In this document: positions 44,337 through 51,708 of the stretch, in pieces
How positions within the stretch are numbered: position 1 is the first letter of the stretch
How the letters are laid out: each line of letters begins with the position of its first letter
Assembly: GCA_903904685.1 (NCBI GenBank)
Contig: CAIVDS010000085.1
Span: 1-51,708 of the forward strand
Source of the DNA: an uncultured Verrucomicrobiota bacterium
GTDB taxonomy: Bacteria > Verrucomicrobiota > Verrucomicrobiia > Opitutales > Opitutaceae
DNA: 51,708 nt
Direction: 5' to 3'
Notes under the pieces: model-generated
What the model saw: only the letters and a program-made list of their open reading frames with translations
Databases searched by the model: none
What the model was told of the DNA's origin: nothing
Position numbers and translations under genes: made by a program

Positions 44337-45827
44337 TCAACCGGCGATCGCTCCGCGCATATCGCCCGTGCGCAGAAACTGCTCGTGGAAGGCAAAGGCC
44401 TTGGCGAGCGTCTGCGGCGTCTGGCCGTGCTTGGCCATCTCGGCGTAGTGCAGGAGCGCGTTGTGGTATTGGGGATGCGCGCACTTTTCGATGATGAGCC
44501 GGGCGCGTTCGTTGGGAGCTTTGCCTCGCAGATCGGCGATCCCGTTCTCCGTGACCACGACCTGCACCGAGTGCTCGCTGTGATCCATGTGGGAAACCAG
44601 CGGCACGATGGTGCTGATCTTGCCGCCCTTGGCGGAGGACGGGCAGGTGAAGATGGAGATGTAGGCGTTGCGCGTGAAATCACCCGAGCCGCCGATGCCG
44701 TTCATGAGGTTGGAGCCCATGATATGCGTCGAGTTGATGTTACCGAAAATATCCACCTCGATGGCGGTGTTGACGGTGATGATGCCGAGACGGCGCACAA
44801 CCTCGGGATTGTTGGTGATTTCCTGCGGACGCAGGAGAATGCGCGAACGGAAAAACTCCATATCCTCGTAAAACTTCAACAGCACATCCTTCGCGATCGT
44901 CAGCGACGTGCCCGTGGCGAACTTGATTTTCCCGGAGCGCACCAGGTCGATGACGGAATCCTGAATCACCTCGGAATACATCTCGAAAGGGGGAATGTCG
45001 GGGTGCGCGCCGAGGCCGCCGAGGACGGCGTTGGCGATGTTGCCCACGCCGGACTGGATGGGCAGAAACTCCTTGGGAATGCGGCCCGCCCGCAGTTCGC
45101 CGGCGATGAACTCGGCAACGTTGCGGCCGATGCGCGTGGTGGTGTCGTCGGCGGGATCGAAGCCGCCTGTCTCATCGGGCTGGTTGTTCTCGACGACGCC
45201 GACAATCTTGCGCGGATCGATTTTGACCGTCTCGGTCCCGATGCGGTCCGACGGACGAAGGATTGGAATCGGCAGGCGGTGCGGAGGATCCAGCGGCTCA
45301 TAAATGTCGTGAAAACCGCGCAGCTTCGGCGAATGAAAGCGGTTGACCTCGATGATCACTTTCTTCGCGCAACGCAAAAACGTGGGGGAGGCGCCGACCG
45401 AGGTGCTAAGCACGATCTCGCCGGCGGGAGTGACATCACATGCCTCGACGATCGCCCAATCCAATTGTCCCAAAAACCCGCTGCGCACCTGCTGCGGCAG
45501 ATGGGAGAGATGCATGTCGAAAAAGCGGATACGCCCGGCATTGATACTTTCCCGCAGGGATTTGTTGCTCTGGTAGGGCGTGCGCCAGGAGATGGCCTCG
45601 GCGCGGGCCAGCTCGCCATCGAGCGAGTCTCCCGTGGAGGCTCCGGAAACGATGGCCACCTTGAATGGGCGCCCGGCGGCATGCTCGGCGCGGGCACGGA
45701 CCGCAAGCGCGCGGGGGACGGCCTTGGCTGCGCCGGCCGGCGTAAAGCCGCTGACCCCGAGGGTCTGGCCATCTTGGATCAAGGCGGCCGCTTCATCAGC
45801 CGTGAGGACGGGAAATTGAAATTTCAT
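44337..45827 (-). CDS. Acetyl-CoA hydrolase / succinyl-CoA:acetate CoA-transferase family protein
   Basis: 496 residues from the ATG at 45827 (the open frame upstream has no homology). The class I CoA-transferase fold is recognisable from GVSGFTPAGAAKAVPRAL at the N-terminus, IQSGVGNIANAVL, and FEMYSEVIQDS with Glu286 at the position of the catalytic Glu of AarC/Cat1 enzymes, then GSNLMNGIGGSGDFTRNAY. It probably interconverts acetyl-CoA and acetate or succinyl-CoA in the cytoplasm. Length matches the family. It is upstream of, and in the same direction as, the topoisomerase operon; the 65-base gap argues neither way. Confidence 0.93.
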   Translation of the reverse strand: MKFQFPVLTADEAAALIQDGQTLGVSGFTPAGAAKAVPRALAVRARAEHAAGRPFKVAIVSGASTGDSLDGELARAEAISWRTPYQSNKSLRESINAGRIRFFDMHLSHLPQQVRSGFLGQLDWAIVEACDVTPAGEIVLSTSVGASPTFLRCAKKVIIEVNRFHSPKLRGFHDIYEPLDPPHRLPIPILRPSDRIGTETVKIDPRKIVGVVENNQPDETGGFDPADDTTTRIGRNVAEFIAGELRAGRIPKEFLPIQSGVGNIANAVLGGLGAHPDIPPFEMYSEVIQDSVIDLVRSGKIKFATGTSLTIAKDVLLKFYEDMEFFRSRILLRPQEITNNPEVVRRLGIITVNTAIEVDIFGNINSTHIMGSNLMNGIGGSGDFTRNAYISIFTCPSSAKGGKISTIVPLVSHMDHSEHSVQVVVTENGIADLRGKAPNERARLIIEKCAHPQYHNALLHYAEMAKHGQTPQTLAKAFAFHEQFLRTGDMRGAIAG

Positions 45828-45974
45828 TGGAGGATGAGAGTATGCGCTCTCCACGCTCCGCCTTCCAATCGCGTTTTGCCAATGCCTACGCATTCCTTGT
45901 GGCGAGCCATGCCAAACCAATCCGGGCTTGCCCCGTCCATGAGCGCGGATACTCTCAAGTTTTAAAATCTTATC

Positions 45975-46748
45975 ATGAAAAAGCTCCTCGTTGTCCTCGG
46001 CGTCCTCTTCGGCTTGGCCGTGATCGGCGGCATCGTGCTCGCCTTCACGCTCGGTCCCATCATCACCAAGGGCGTCAACACCTTCGGACCCAAGATCACC
46101 GGCACCAAAGTCACCCTCGACAGCGTCAGTATCTCGCCCTTCACCGGATCCTTCACGATGTCCGGCCTCTTCGTTGGCAACCCCGTGGGATGGAAAAGCG
46201 ACAAGGCGTTTTACATGGGCAAGGTCCATGTGAGCGTTGATCCCCTATCCGTCCCCGGCGCCCTCCTCGGCAGCGGCCACGCCGTCATCAAGGAGGTTCT
46301 CATTGATGGCCCCGAATTCGTCTACGAAACCAAAGTCGGACTCAGCGGCATCAGCAGCAACATCAATGACCTGCTTAAAAACATCGAGAAGGCGACTGGC
46401 GGCGGCGATGCGGCCAAGCCCGCTGAGAAGACCGACAAAACCGCCGAAAAACCGGCCAAGCCCCTGAAGTTTGAGATCAAGAGCTTCCGTCTCCAAAACG
46501 CCAAGGTCACGCTCGGCGTCGGCTCCGCCGCCGCCACTCTCCCGATGCCTCCGATCACCATGACCGACCTCGGCACCAAGGAAGGCGGTATCACGCCGGA
46601 CCAGGCCGCCGGCAAGGTCGTGACCAACATCCTCGGCGGCATTGTCAGTGCTGTCACCCACTCCGTCGGCCAGATCGGCTCGGGTGCAGCTGACGCCGCC
46701 TCCGGTGCGGTCAAGGGCATAAAAAATCTCTTCGGCGGCAGTAAATAA
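45975..46748 (+). CDS. AsmA-like membrane-anchored protein
   Basis: 257 residues. An N-terminal membrane anchor (KKLLVVLGVLFGLAVIGGIV) is followed by an AsmA/TamB-like repeat pattern: KVTLDSVSISPFTGSFTMSG, then GKVHVSVDPLS and IKEVLIDGPEF. A Lys/Ala/Pro-rich linker (about residues 148-165) leads to KPLKFEIKSFRLQNAKVTLG and an Ala/Gly-rich C-terminal helix. It probably spans the periplasm and may act in envelope lipid homeostasis; the exact role is unknown. Monocistronic, in a divergent arrangement with the CoA-transferase gene. Confidence 0.8.
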   Translation: MKKLLVVLGVLFGLAVIGGIVLAFTLGPIITKGVNTFGPKITGTKVTLDSVSISPFTGSFTMSGLFVGNPVGWKSDKAFYMGKVHVSVDPLSVPGALLGSGHAVIKEVLIDGPEFVYETKVGLSGISSNINDLLKNIEKATGGGDAAKPAEKTDKTAEKPAKPLKFEIKSFRLQNAKVTLGVGSAAATLPMPPITMTDLGTKEGGITPDQAAGKVVTNILGGIVSAVTHSVGQIGSGAADAASGAVKGIKNLFGGSK

Positions 46749-46925
46749 TCCGCCGTTGGATGGATCCTCATTGCCAGTCACCAACCTAATTCGTTGCCAG
46801 CAGGAGCACGTTTGAGGGGATGGACTGAACATGAATAAATTCTAGAGAAAACGCTAGGCCCATCCGCTTTTTACTGATGGGATGCATGCGGGCATCTTAT
46901 TCACCCTCCACCTCTCGCTCTCTCC

Positions 46926-47801
46926 ATGTCTGATCCTACACACACCGACCACCCCGATGAAAAGTTTTCCCCCGCGCTTTTCATCGCAACCATCTTGGTC
47001 ACGCTTGCCGGCCTCTTTGGCGCTCTCGCCCTGCTCGCGCCCAGCTTGTGGAAGATCCAACTCGCCGGCAGTTGGGGTGCCTTGGCGCTGGCTTTTCTCA
47101 CTGTGCATGTTGCCGCCGGTGTCTTCGAGTTTTTCTTCCATCGTTACATCCTGCACTCCCCACTCATTCCGTTCCTGAGCTACTTCTACAAACAGCACAC
47201 CCTGCATCACGCGCTCACCCGTATCGGCTACCACAAAACCAAACGCAGTCAGGAAGAAATCCCCGGCCTCGTCGAGAACGTCGTCCACAACACCTTCCCC
47301 ATCGAGGAGGAAAAACAACACGAAGCATCCTACTTCCCGTGGTATTCGCTTCTCGTGTTCGCGCTGATCGTCACGCCCTTCCTCGCCTTCGCCCAATGGC
47401 TGCTGCCCGCCGCGCCCGTTTTTCTCGGCGGTTATCTTGCCGTCGCCTGGTCGCTCTCGCTCTATGATCTTATCCACGCCGTCGAGCATTGGCCGCAAGA
47501 CACTTGGGACCGCCTCGTCGAGCACCCAAAATACGGCCGTATCTGGCGCAAGGCCTATGCGTTCCACTTGCGTCACCATGCCGACATCCGTTGCAATGAG
47601 GCCATCTCGGGCATCTTCGGCCTGCCCCTGTGCGATTTCGTCTTCGGCACCTACATCGATCCCGAAACGCTCTACCCCCACGGCCATCCGGTGGATCCGA
47701 AAGAATTCGTAAGTCCGCAGCCCCGCTTCCCCTTCATCCGTTGGCTTGACCGCCGTGCCGACGAAGCCGTGAAAAACCGGCGCGCGCTGCGCTCGGCTTG
47801 A
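46926..47801 (+). CDS. Fatty acid hydroxylase-superfamily integral membrane protein
   Basis: 291 residues with four or more membrane helices. The histidine clusters of the di-iron membrane hydroxylase superfamily are present: FFFHRYILHS (HRxxLH), QHTLHH, HAVEHW and HLRHHAD, arranged in the usual order on both sides of a helical hairpin. It could hydroxylate or desaturate a lipid or carotenoid; the substrate is unknown. Starts at the ATG at 46926. Followed by a DUF2937-like gene after 52 bases. Confidence 0.85.
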   Translation: MSDPTHTDHPDEKFSPALFIATILVTLAGLFGALALLAPSLWKIQLAGSWGALALAFLTVHVAAGVFEFFFHRYILHSPLIPFLSYFYKQHTLHHALTRIGYHKTKRSQEEIPGLVENVVHNTFPIEEEKQHEASYFPWYSLLVFALIVTPFLAFAQWLLPAAPVFLGGYLAVAWSLSLYDLIHAVEHWPQDTWDRLVEHPKYGRIWRKAYAFHLRHHADIRCNEAISGIFGLPLCDFVFGTYIDPETLYPHGHPVDPKEFVSPQPRFPFIRWLDRRADEAVKNRRALRSA

Positions 47802-47843
47802 GACCATCTCAAAAGTCTCCGTAAACGGCTCGCCGCTTGCGCT

Positions 47844-47884
47844 TGGTCCAGCCATGCGAAATGATTTTCACATGGGCTGGACCA
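47844..47884. promoter_or_regulatory. Inverted repeat covering the start of the DUF2937-like gene
   Basis: TGGTCCAGCC-ATG (47844-47856) pairs with CATGGGCTGGACCA (47871-47884), with a single bulged base and a 14-base loop. Both candidate start codons (47854 and 47872) lie in the arms. It may act as an mRNA hairpin limiting translation or as an operator. Confidence 0.5.
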
Positions 47885-48432
47885 CACCGTTAAAACCCGT
47901 CGCGCGCGCCGGCGAAAAATTACTGGACCGCCTCCTCTGCGTGTTTGGCGCGGTGCTGTTCTGCCAACTCCCCGAGTTCATCCAGCAATACCTCCAGCGC
48001 CTCGGCGGACGTCTCGATGAAGCCCGTCGCCAGCTCGTGCAATTCACCGAGGTCGCCGCCCAGTCCAAACTCACGCTCGCGGAATTCATCGAGCGCACCG
48101 GCCACAACGCCGACGCTTCCGTAGCCCGTCTCGCCGGCGTGATGCACGCCGCCGTGGTTCGCGTTGACTCTCTCGCCTCCGCCGACGCCGCCATCCGCAA
48201 CGCCTCGCTCTGGGGCAAGCCCTTCGTATTTTTTGCCCACCTCGACCCGGCCATCGCCCGCGCCACCTGGGGCATTTACCGCCCGGCCATACCCACAACC
48301 GTCGAGGGCCTGATCTACGCCATGCTCGGCATAATCGTGATTCTCGGGCTCTACCACGGCCTCATCCGCTACCCGATTACGGTCGCGGTGCAGGCGCGTA
48401 AAAACCGACCCGCTCTGACGCAAGGCCCCTAA
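47854..48432 (+). CDS. DUF2937-like membrane protein
   Basis: 192 residues from ATG 47854; ATG 47872 is an alternative. An N-terminal hydrophobic segment ([19 protein letters not shown]) is followed by [16 protein letters not shown] and a long helical periplasmic part; the C-terminus has a second membrane helix ([19 protein letters not shown]). This two-anchor layout and the QxPEFxxQYxQRL segment fit DUF2937, whose function is unknown. It ends 4 bases into the convergent methylglyoxal synthase gene. Confidence 0.72.
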   Translation: MRNDFHMGWTTPLKPVARAGEKLLDRLLCVFGAVLFCQLPEFIQQYLQRLGGRLDEARRQLVQFTEVAAQSKLTLAEFIERTGHNADASVARLAGVMHAAVVRVDSLASADAAIRNASLWGKPFVFFAHLDPAIARATWGIYRPAIPTTVEGLIYAMLGIIVILGLYHGLIRYPITVAVQARKNRPALTQGP

Positions 48433-48908
48433 CCCAACGGCTTGCGCTCGATGTGTGAAAGCGTTTCACGCAACGCCCGGGGATATGCCACTCCGAGCAG
48501 AGGTGAACTGAAAATAAAATCCGCCGTCGCCACCGTGGTCGCACACGGGATATTCCAAACGGCCGCGAGCCGCAGCAACGCCTTCACATCCGGATCGTGC
48601 GGCTGCGATTCCAGCGGATCCCAGAAGAACACCAGCACATCGATCATCCGCTCCGCGATTTTTGCGCCGATCTGCTGGTCTCCGCCAAGCGGTCCACTCA
48701 GGTAACATTGCACCGGCAGCCCCAGCCGCTCCGCCAGCAGCCGACCCGTGGTGCCGGTGGCGCAAAGTTCGTGCTGCGCGAGCAACGCGCGGTTGCACTC
48801 GGCCCACGCCAGCAGGGTCGCCTTCTCGTGATCGTGCGCTACAAGGGCGATACGCTTGTACGCGGGAAGCGGGGCGGTCCTATCCGCAACAGGGTTCTTT
48901 AAGATCAT
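48429..48908 (-). CDS. mgsA: Methylglyoxal synthase
   Basis: 159 residues; converts dihydroxyacetone phosphate to methylglyoxal and phosphate. Conserved segments: [31 protein letters not shown] with catalytic Asp77, and [19 protein letters not shown] followed by WNIPCATT. Length is normal (E. coli 152). It relieves phosphate stress when sugar phosphates accumulate. It lies 44 bases downstream of a secreted micro-protein ORF on the same strand and overlaps the DUF2937-like gene end by 4 bases. Confidence 0.95.
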   Translation of the reverse strand: MILKNPVADRTAPLPAYKRIALVAHDHEKATLLAWAECNRALLAQHELCATGTTGRLLAERLGLPVQCYLSGPLGGDQQIGAKIAERMIDVLVFFWDPLESQPHDPDVKALLRLAAVWNIPCATTVATADFIFSSPLLGVAYPRALRETLSHIERKPLG

Positions 48909-48952
48909 ACCACAACAACGCCGTTTATTTTATCCTCTTGCAATCCATGAAC

Positions 48953-49099
48953 TTACGGGGTTGTTTTGTGATGCTTCCCCTTGTGGGCATGATGGGCAGC
49001 GTGAGCATTCGCCTTGCCCTTGTGCTTGTGCGGGGTCTTGGCGGAAGCGGTCGAAACCACAAAAATACTCAGAATGGTGAGGAGTAAAATTCGTTTCAT
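48953..49099 (-). CDS. 48-aa secreted His/Lys-rich micro-protein
   Basis: MKRILLLTILSIFVVSTASA is a textbook signal peptide with an Ala-Ser-Ala cleavage site. The mature 28-residue part (KTPHKHKGKANAHAAHHAHK, then GKHHKTTP) is about one-third His and one-quarter Lys, with almost no acidic residues. Such composition suggests metal (Ni, Zn, Cu) binding or buffering in the periplasm, or nucleic-acid/heparin-like polyanion binding. It is upstream of mgsA on the same strand. No family is recognised. Confidence 0.72.
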   Translation of the reverse strand: MKRILLLTILSIFVVSTASAKTPHKHKGKANAHAAHHAHKGKHHKTTP

Positions 49100-49236
49100 T
49101 GTCATTCAAGACATGGGCCGGCGTCCGCCATGACGTCCAGTTCTTTTGGACACGACCGTGCTAATTTTTCATCGCACCATGGCTCCGTGCGGCTTCCGGC
49201 TCGCGTTGCCCCCGCCTGTCCCGATAACTCTGCGGG

Positions 49237-49749
49237 ATGACCGCATCGACTTCGTCTTCTCTTTCCAGCCAGCCCTGCCCCTGCGGAAGCGGAAAAACAT
49301 TTTCCCTCTGCTGCGAACCGGTGCTCTCCGGCAAACGTATCGCCGCCACCGCCGAGGAGCTGATGCGTTCGCGCTTCACCGCGCATGTGCTGCAAGACTA
49401 CGCCTACCTGCATCGCACCTACCTGCCGACCTATAAAAAACCCTACGTCGCTGAGCCCGCCGGCGAACCGATCAAGTGGAGGCGCCTCGTCATCCACGCC
49501 CATGACGCAGGCCCGAAGCCCGATACGTCCACCGTGGATTTCTCCGCCTATTTTGACGAGCAAGGCTCAGAGCAAGTTCTCCACGAGAAATCCGAGTTTA
49601 GCCGCATTGACGGCAATTGGATCTACGCCCGCACCGTGCGCCACGGCCCGGCCCCGATCAAGTCCGCCACGCCCAAGGTCGGCCGCAACGATCCCTGCCC
49701 CTGCGGCAGCGGCAAGAAACATAAGCACTGCTGCCTCGCCAAAGCGTGA
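49237..49749 (+). CDS. YchJ-family protein with two SEC-C zinc motifs
   Basis: 170 residues. An N-terminal SEC-C motif ([13 protein letters not shown]) and a C-terminal one ([13 protein letters not shown]) flank the YchJ core ([20 protein letters not shown], then FSAYFDEQG and [14 protein letters not shown]), a NTF2-like fold. The SEC-C motifs bind zinc; the core's function is unknown. Starts at ATG 49237. A 50-codon ORF overlaps its stop codon (GTGA). Confidence 0.92.
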   Translation: MTASTSSSLSSQPCPCGSGKTFSLCCEPVLSGKRIAATAEELMRSRFTAHVLQDYAYLHRTYLPTYKKPYVAEPAGEPIKWRRLVIHAHDAGPKPDTSTVDFSAYFDEQGSEQVLHEKSEFSRIDGNWIYARTVRHGPAPIKSATPKVGRNDPCPCGSGKKHKHCCLAKA

Positions 49750-49926
49750 AACCCGGCGGTGTTCTTGACGCGCCGCCGGCTCCATGCATTTTCCGAAAGA
49801 CCTTCGTGAACTTCCGCTCCCTCAATCCCGTCGCCAAAGTCGTCCATATTACCATGGACGCCAGCGTCGCCTTGCTCGTCGTCGCCGGCGCACCGTGATG
49901 AAACTTGAACGTCTCATCCACTTTCA

Positions 49927-49959
49927 CCCCCTCCGGTCTTTTCCAGAGGGGGCTTTTTT
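49927..49959 (+). terminator. Rho-independent terminator before the MFS gene
   Basis: CCCCCTC (49927-49933) pairs with GAGGGGG (49946-49952), followed by C and six T (49954-49959). It terminates transcription from the YchJ gene and any micro-ORF downstream of it. Confidence 0.85.
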
Positions 49960-50009
49960 CAGCTTCTCCGGACAAGGGATCGAAGGCGGCGATTAACCGC
50001 GCATCGTCC

Positions 50010-51251
50010 ATGAAACCCAGCTCAAGCGTCACCACCTTATCCGCGGACGAAACTTCCTCAGCCAACCAAACCATTTTCGCGGTTTTGTTGGCTCTCAGTC
50101 TGTCGCACTTGCTCAACGACACCATCCAGTCGTTGCTCCCGTCGATCTACCCGCTGCTGAAAGAATCTTACCAACTCAGTTTCGCGCAAATCGGCCTGAT
50201 CACGTTTGTCCTGCAAGTGACCGCCTCGCTGCTTCAACCGATCATCGGCACCTATACCGACCGTCACCCGCAGCCGTATTCACTGCCCGTAGGTATGGGA
50301 CTGACGCTGGTCGGCTTGGTCTTGCTGGCGTTCGCCAAAAATTTCAACGCGCTGCTGGGCGCCGCCGCGCTCGTCGGCATCGGTTCCTCTATTTTCCACC
50401 CTGAGTCATCGCGCCTCGCCCACCTCGCCTCCGGTGGCAAACACGGCTTCGCGCAGTCGCTCTTCCAAGTGGGCGGCAACCTCGGCAGTTCGCTTGGTCC
50501 GCTGGCCGCCGCATGGATCGTCGCGCCACACGGGCAACGCTACGTACTGTGGTTCACGCTGCTCGCCTTGATCGGCATCGTCATCCTGTCGCGCGTAGGC
50601 GGCTGGTATCAACGCCACCTTGTGCGCGCGCGCGCAGCCAAATACGCTGCGCACATCGCCGCCCGAGTCACGCTCACGAAGGGCCGCATCGTTGCCGCCA
50701 TGGCAATCCTCGCCGTGTTGATCTTCTCGAAATATTTCTACCTGGCCTGCTTCACCAACTACTACACGTTCTACCTGATTCAGAAGTTCGGCATGACCGT
50801 GCCGCACGCGCAAGTCATGCTCTTCGTGTTCTTGTTTTCGGTGGCCGCCGGCACGATCATCGGCGGGCCGGTGGGCGACCGCTTCGGTCGCCGACGGGTC
50901 ATCTGGTTTTCCATCCTCGGCGTCGCGCCGTTCACGCTGGCGCTACCTCATGCGGGCCTCGTCGGAACGGTGATGCTGAGCGTGCTAATCGGCCTGGTGC
51001 TCGCCTCCGCTTTTTCAGCCATTCTGGTTTACGCGCAGGAACTCATGCCTGGGAAAGTCGGTATGGTTTCCGGCCTCTTCTTCGGTCTCGCCTTCGGCAT
51101 GGCGGGCGTCGGCTCCGCGCTGCTGGGCAAACTGGCCGACCACACGAGCATCGCCTTCGTATTCGAGGTGTGCGGCTTCCTTCCATTGATCGGCCTGCTC
51201 GCGGCGTTCCTGCCCACCATGGAAAAACATCGGACAAAAAACGCCGCCTAG
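50010..51251 (+). CDS. fsr: Fosmidomycin-resistance-type MFS transporter
   Basis: 413 residues, 12 predicted helices, inner membrane. Strong likeness to Fsr: LSHLLNDTIQSLLPSIYPLL, TYTDRHPQPYSLP at the first cytoplasmic loop, FHPESSRLAHLASGGKHG, and GGPVGDRFGRR at the central loop. The family exports fosmidomycin and similar small phosphonates or sugars in some hosts; the natural substrate here is unknown. The ATG at 50010 is preferred over an upstream start that would cross the terminator. It is the last complete gene before the integrase scar. Confidence 0.92.
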   Translation: MKPSSSVTTLSADETSSANQTIFAVLLALSLSHLLNDTIQSLLPSIYPLLKESYQLSFAQIGLITFVLQVTASLLQPIIGTYTDRHPQPYSLPVGMGLTLVGLVLLAFAKNFNALLGAAALVGIGSSIFHPESSRLAHLASGGKHGFAQSLFQVGGNLGSSLGPLAAAWIVAPHGQRYVLWFTLLALIGIVILSRVGGWYQRHLVRARAAKYAAHIAARVTLTKGRIVAAMAILAVLIFSKYFYLACFTNYYTFYLIQKFGMTVPHAQVMLFVFLFSVAAGTIIGGPVGDRFGRRRVIWFSILGVAPFTLALPHAGLVGTVMLSVLIGLVLASAFSAILVYAQELMPGKVGMVSGLFFGLAFGMAGVGSALLGKLADHTSIAFVFEVCGFLPLIGLLAAFLPTMEKHRTKNAA

Positions 51252-51276
51252 GTTTTAATGTAAAATGCACACCACA

Positions 51277-51582
51277 TCACGGAGTCTGGTTTGCTGGTGT
51301 GAGACGTTGCACCATCCATCGCTTGCCAAGCTCGTCAAATGTCAGACGGGCATCGTCTGCAATCGTTAGATTCCCGATCTGGCATTGCAGTTCAGGCAAA
51401 CGACGTTCGGCCAGCTTGCGATCTTTGGTCTTGAGGGAACGACGAAATTGCTTGTCACCCCGTTTGATCAAAGCGTAATACCCGCCACTCGATTCCAAGC
51501 GTCAAAGGTTTTCCGCCACCCGATGAAACACTATCTTTCGAGCATCAACCTTCGTCTCTCCTCCAAGAGCTTCGGTTTTCAT
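51277..51582 (-). pseudogene. Tyrosine-recombinase (integrase) N-terminal remnant with an internal stop
   Basis: From an ATG at 51582 the frame reads MKTEALGGETKVDARKIVFH then RVAENL, then TGA, then RLESSGGYYALIKRGDKQF, RRSLKTKDRKLAERRL and LTFDELGKRWM. This matches the N-terminal arm-binding and start of the core-binding domain of Verrucomicrobia-type integrases, with TGA where one residue of the VAENLxRLESSG motif is expected. It is then truncated at LTPANQTP, before the catalytic R-H-R-Y domain. Together with the adjacent tRNA gene this is the scar of an integrated element. Confidence 0.8.
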
Positions 51583-51671
51583 GCCCAAAAGATTACGGTT
51601 ACAACTTCGGGTGACAAAACTGATGTCGCAGAGATGAAAATAGTTGTGAGTCATTAATAGCATAGTGTTTC

Positions 51672-51708
51672 GCCGATGTAGCTCAGTGGTAGAGCAACGC
51701 TTTCGTAA
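51672..51708 (+). tRNA. tRNA-Thr(CGT), 5' half, cut by the window edge
   Basis: GCCGATGTAGCTCAGTGGTA matches the acceptor 5' strand and D-arm of a tRNA (GCTC/GAGC D-stem). The anticodon stem-loop reads ACGCT-TTCGTAA, placing CGT at positions 34-36, so it decodes ACG (Thr). The gene continues beyond the window. Integrases often use tRNA 3' ends as attachment sites, which fits the integrase remnant 90 bases upstream. Confidence 0.85.

Noticed and set aside
44274-45965. 563-codon plus-strand ORF opposite the CoA-transferase
   Set aside because: Antisense shadow; the minus-strand frame has full family homology.

Overview
The window looks like a piece of the chromosome of a free-living, GC-rich, diderm bacterium, most likely a member of the Verrucomicrobiota (Opitutaceae-like). 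This is inferred from the mix of families: a two-partner secretion adhesin with GLUG repeats, a KdpFABC-KdpDE operon with two extra micro-proteins, a DUF2937-like protein, a GH3 glycosidase, an E. coli-like PAPS reductase and a Verrucomicrobia-style integrase remnant. No rRNA or other taxonomic marker is present, so the assignment is tentative.

Layout. 1-5.04 kb: three tandem secreted SGNH/GDSL hydrolase paralogues (the first cut by the window edge), then an aldo/keto reductase-fold gene lacking catalytic residues. 5.04-6.2 kb: no intact gene; a degenerate 21-bp repeat array and the tail of a DegT-type aminotransferase. 6.2-14.9 kb: housekeeping genes cysH and valS (minus), glnD, a GAF-GAF sensor kinase and a small membrane protein (plus). 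14.9-23.7 kb: a two-partner secretion operon read on the minus strand, with a giant TpsA adhesin (split by one in-frame amber codon) followed by its TpsB transporter. 23.9-30 kb: glycerophosphodiesterase, HNH endonuclease, GH3 beta-glycosidase and a DEAD-box helicase with a DbpA-type RNA-binding tail. 30.1-38.5 kb: the high-affinity potassium system: a 30-aa ORF, kdpF, kdpA, kdpB, kdpC, a 51-aa ORF, and the sensor/regulator pair kdpD-kdpE. 38.5-40.3 kb: an accessory gap with a second, very regular 21-bp repeat array, a small membrane protein and an IS110-type transposase stump. 40.3-51.3 kb: a parE-parC-like topoisomerase operon, an acetyl-CoA hydrolase/CoA-transferase, an AsmA-like protein, a fatty-acid-hydroxylase-like membrane protein, a DUF2937-like protein, methylglyoxal synthase with a His/Lys-rich secreted micro-protein upstream, a YchJ/SEC-C protein and a fosmidomycin-resistance-type MFS exporter. 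51.3-51.7 kb: a decayed integrase N-terminus beside the first half of tRNA-Thr(CGT), probably the scar of an integrated element.

The most unusual signal is the pair of 21-bp-period arrays at 5.1-5.55 kb and 39.0-39.26 kb. Their repeat units differ, but each is preceded by the same 37-bp leader (31 of 37 bases identical), which reads as a shared peptide (P-T/S-VGKTG). The leader is in frame with heptapeptide repeats at both loci, although the first locus is broken by several stop codons. They look like two members of one dispersed, rapidly diverging repeat-element family. Other points of interest are the amber codon in TpsA, the tandem GDSL array, a perfect 10-bp-arm palindrome upstream of cysH, and several micro-ORFs.
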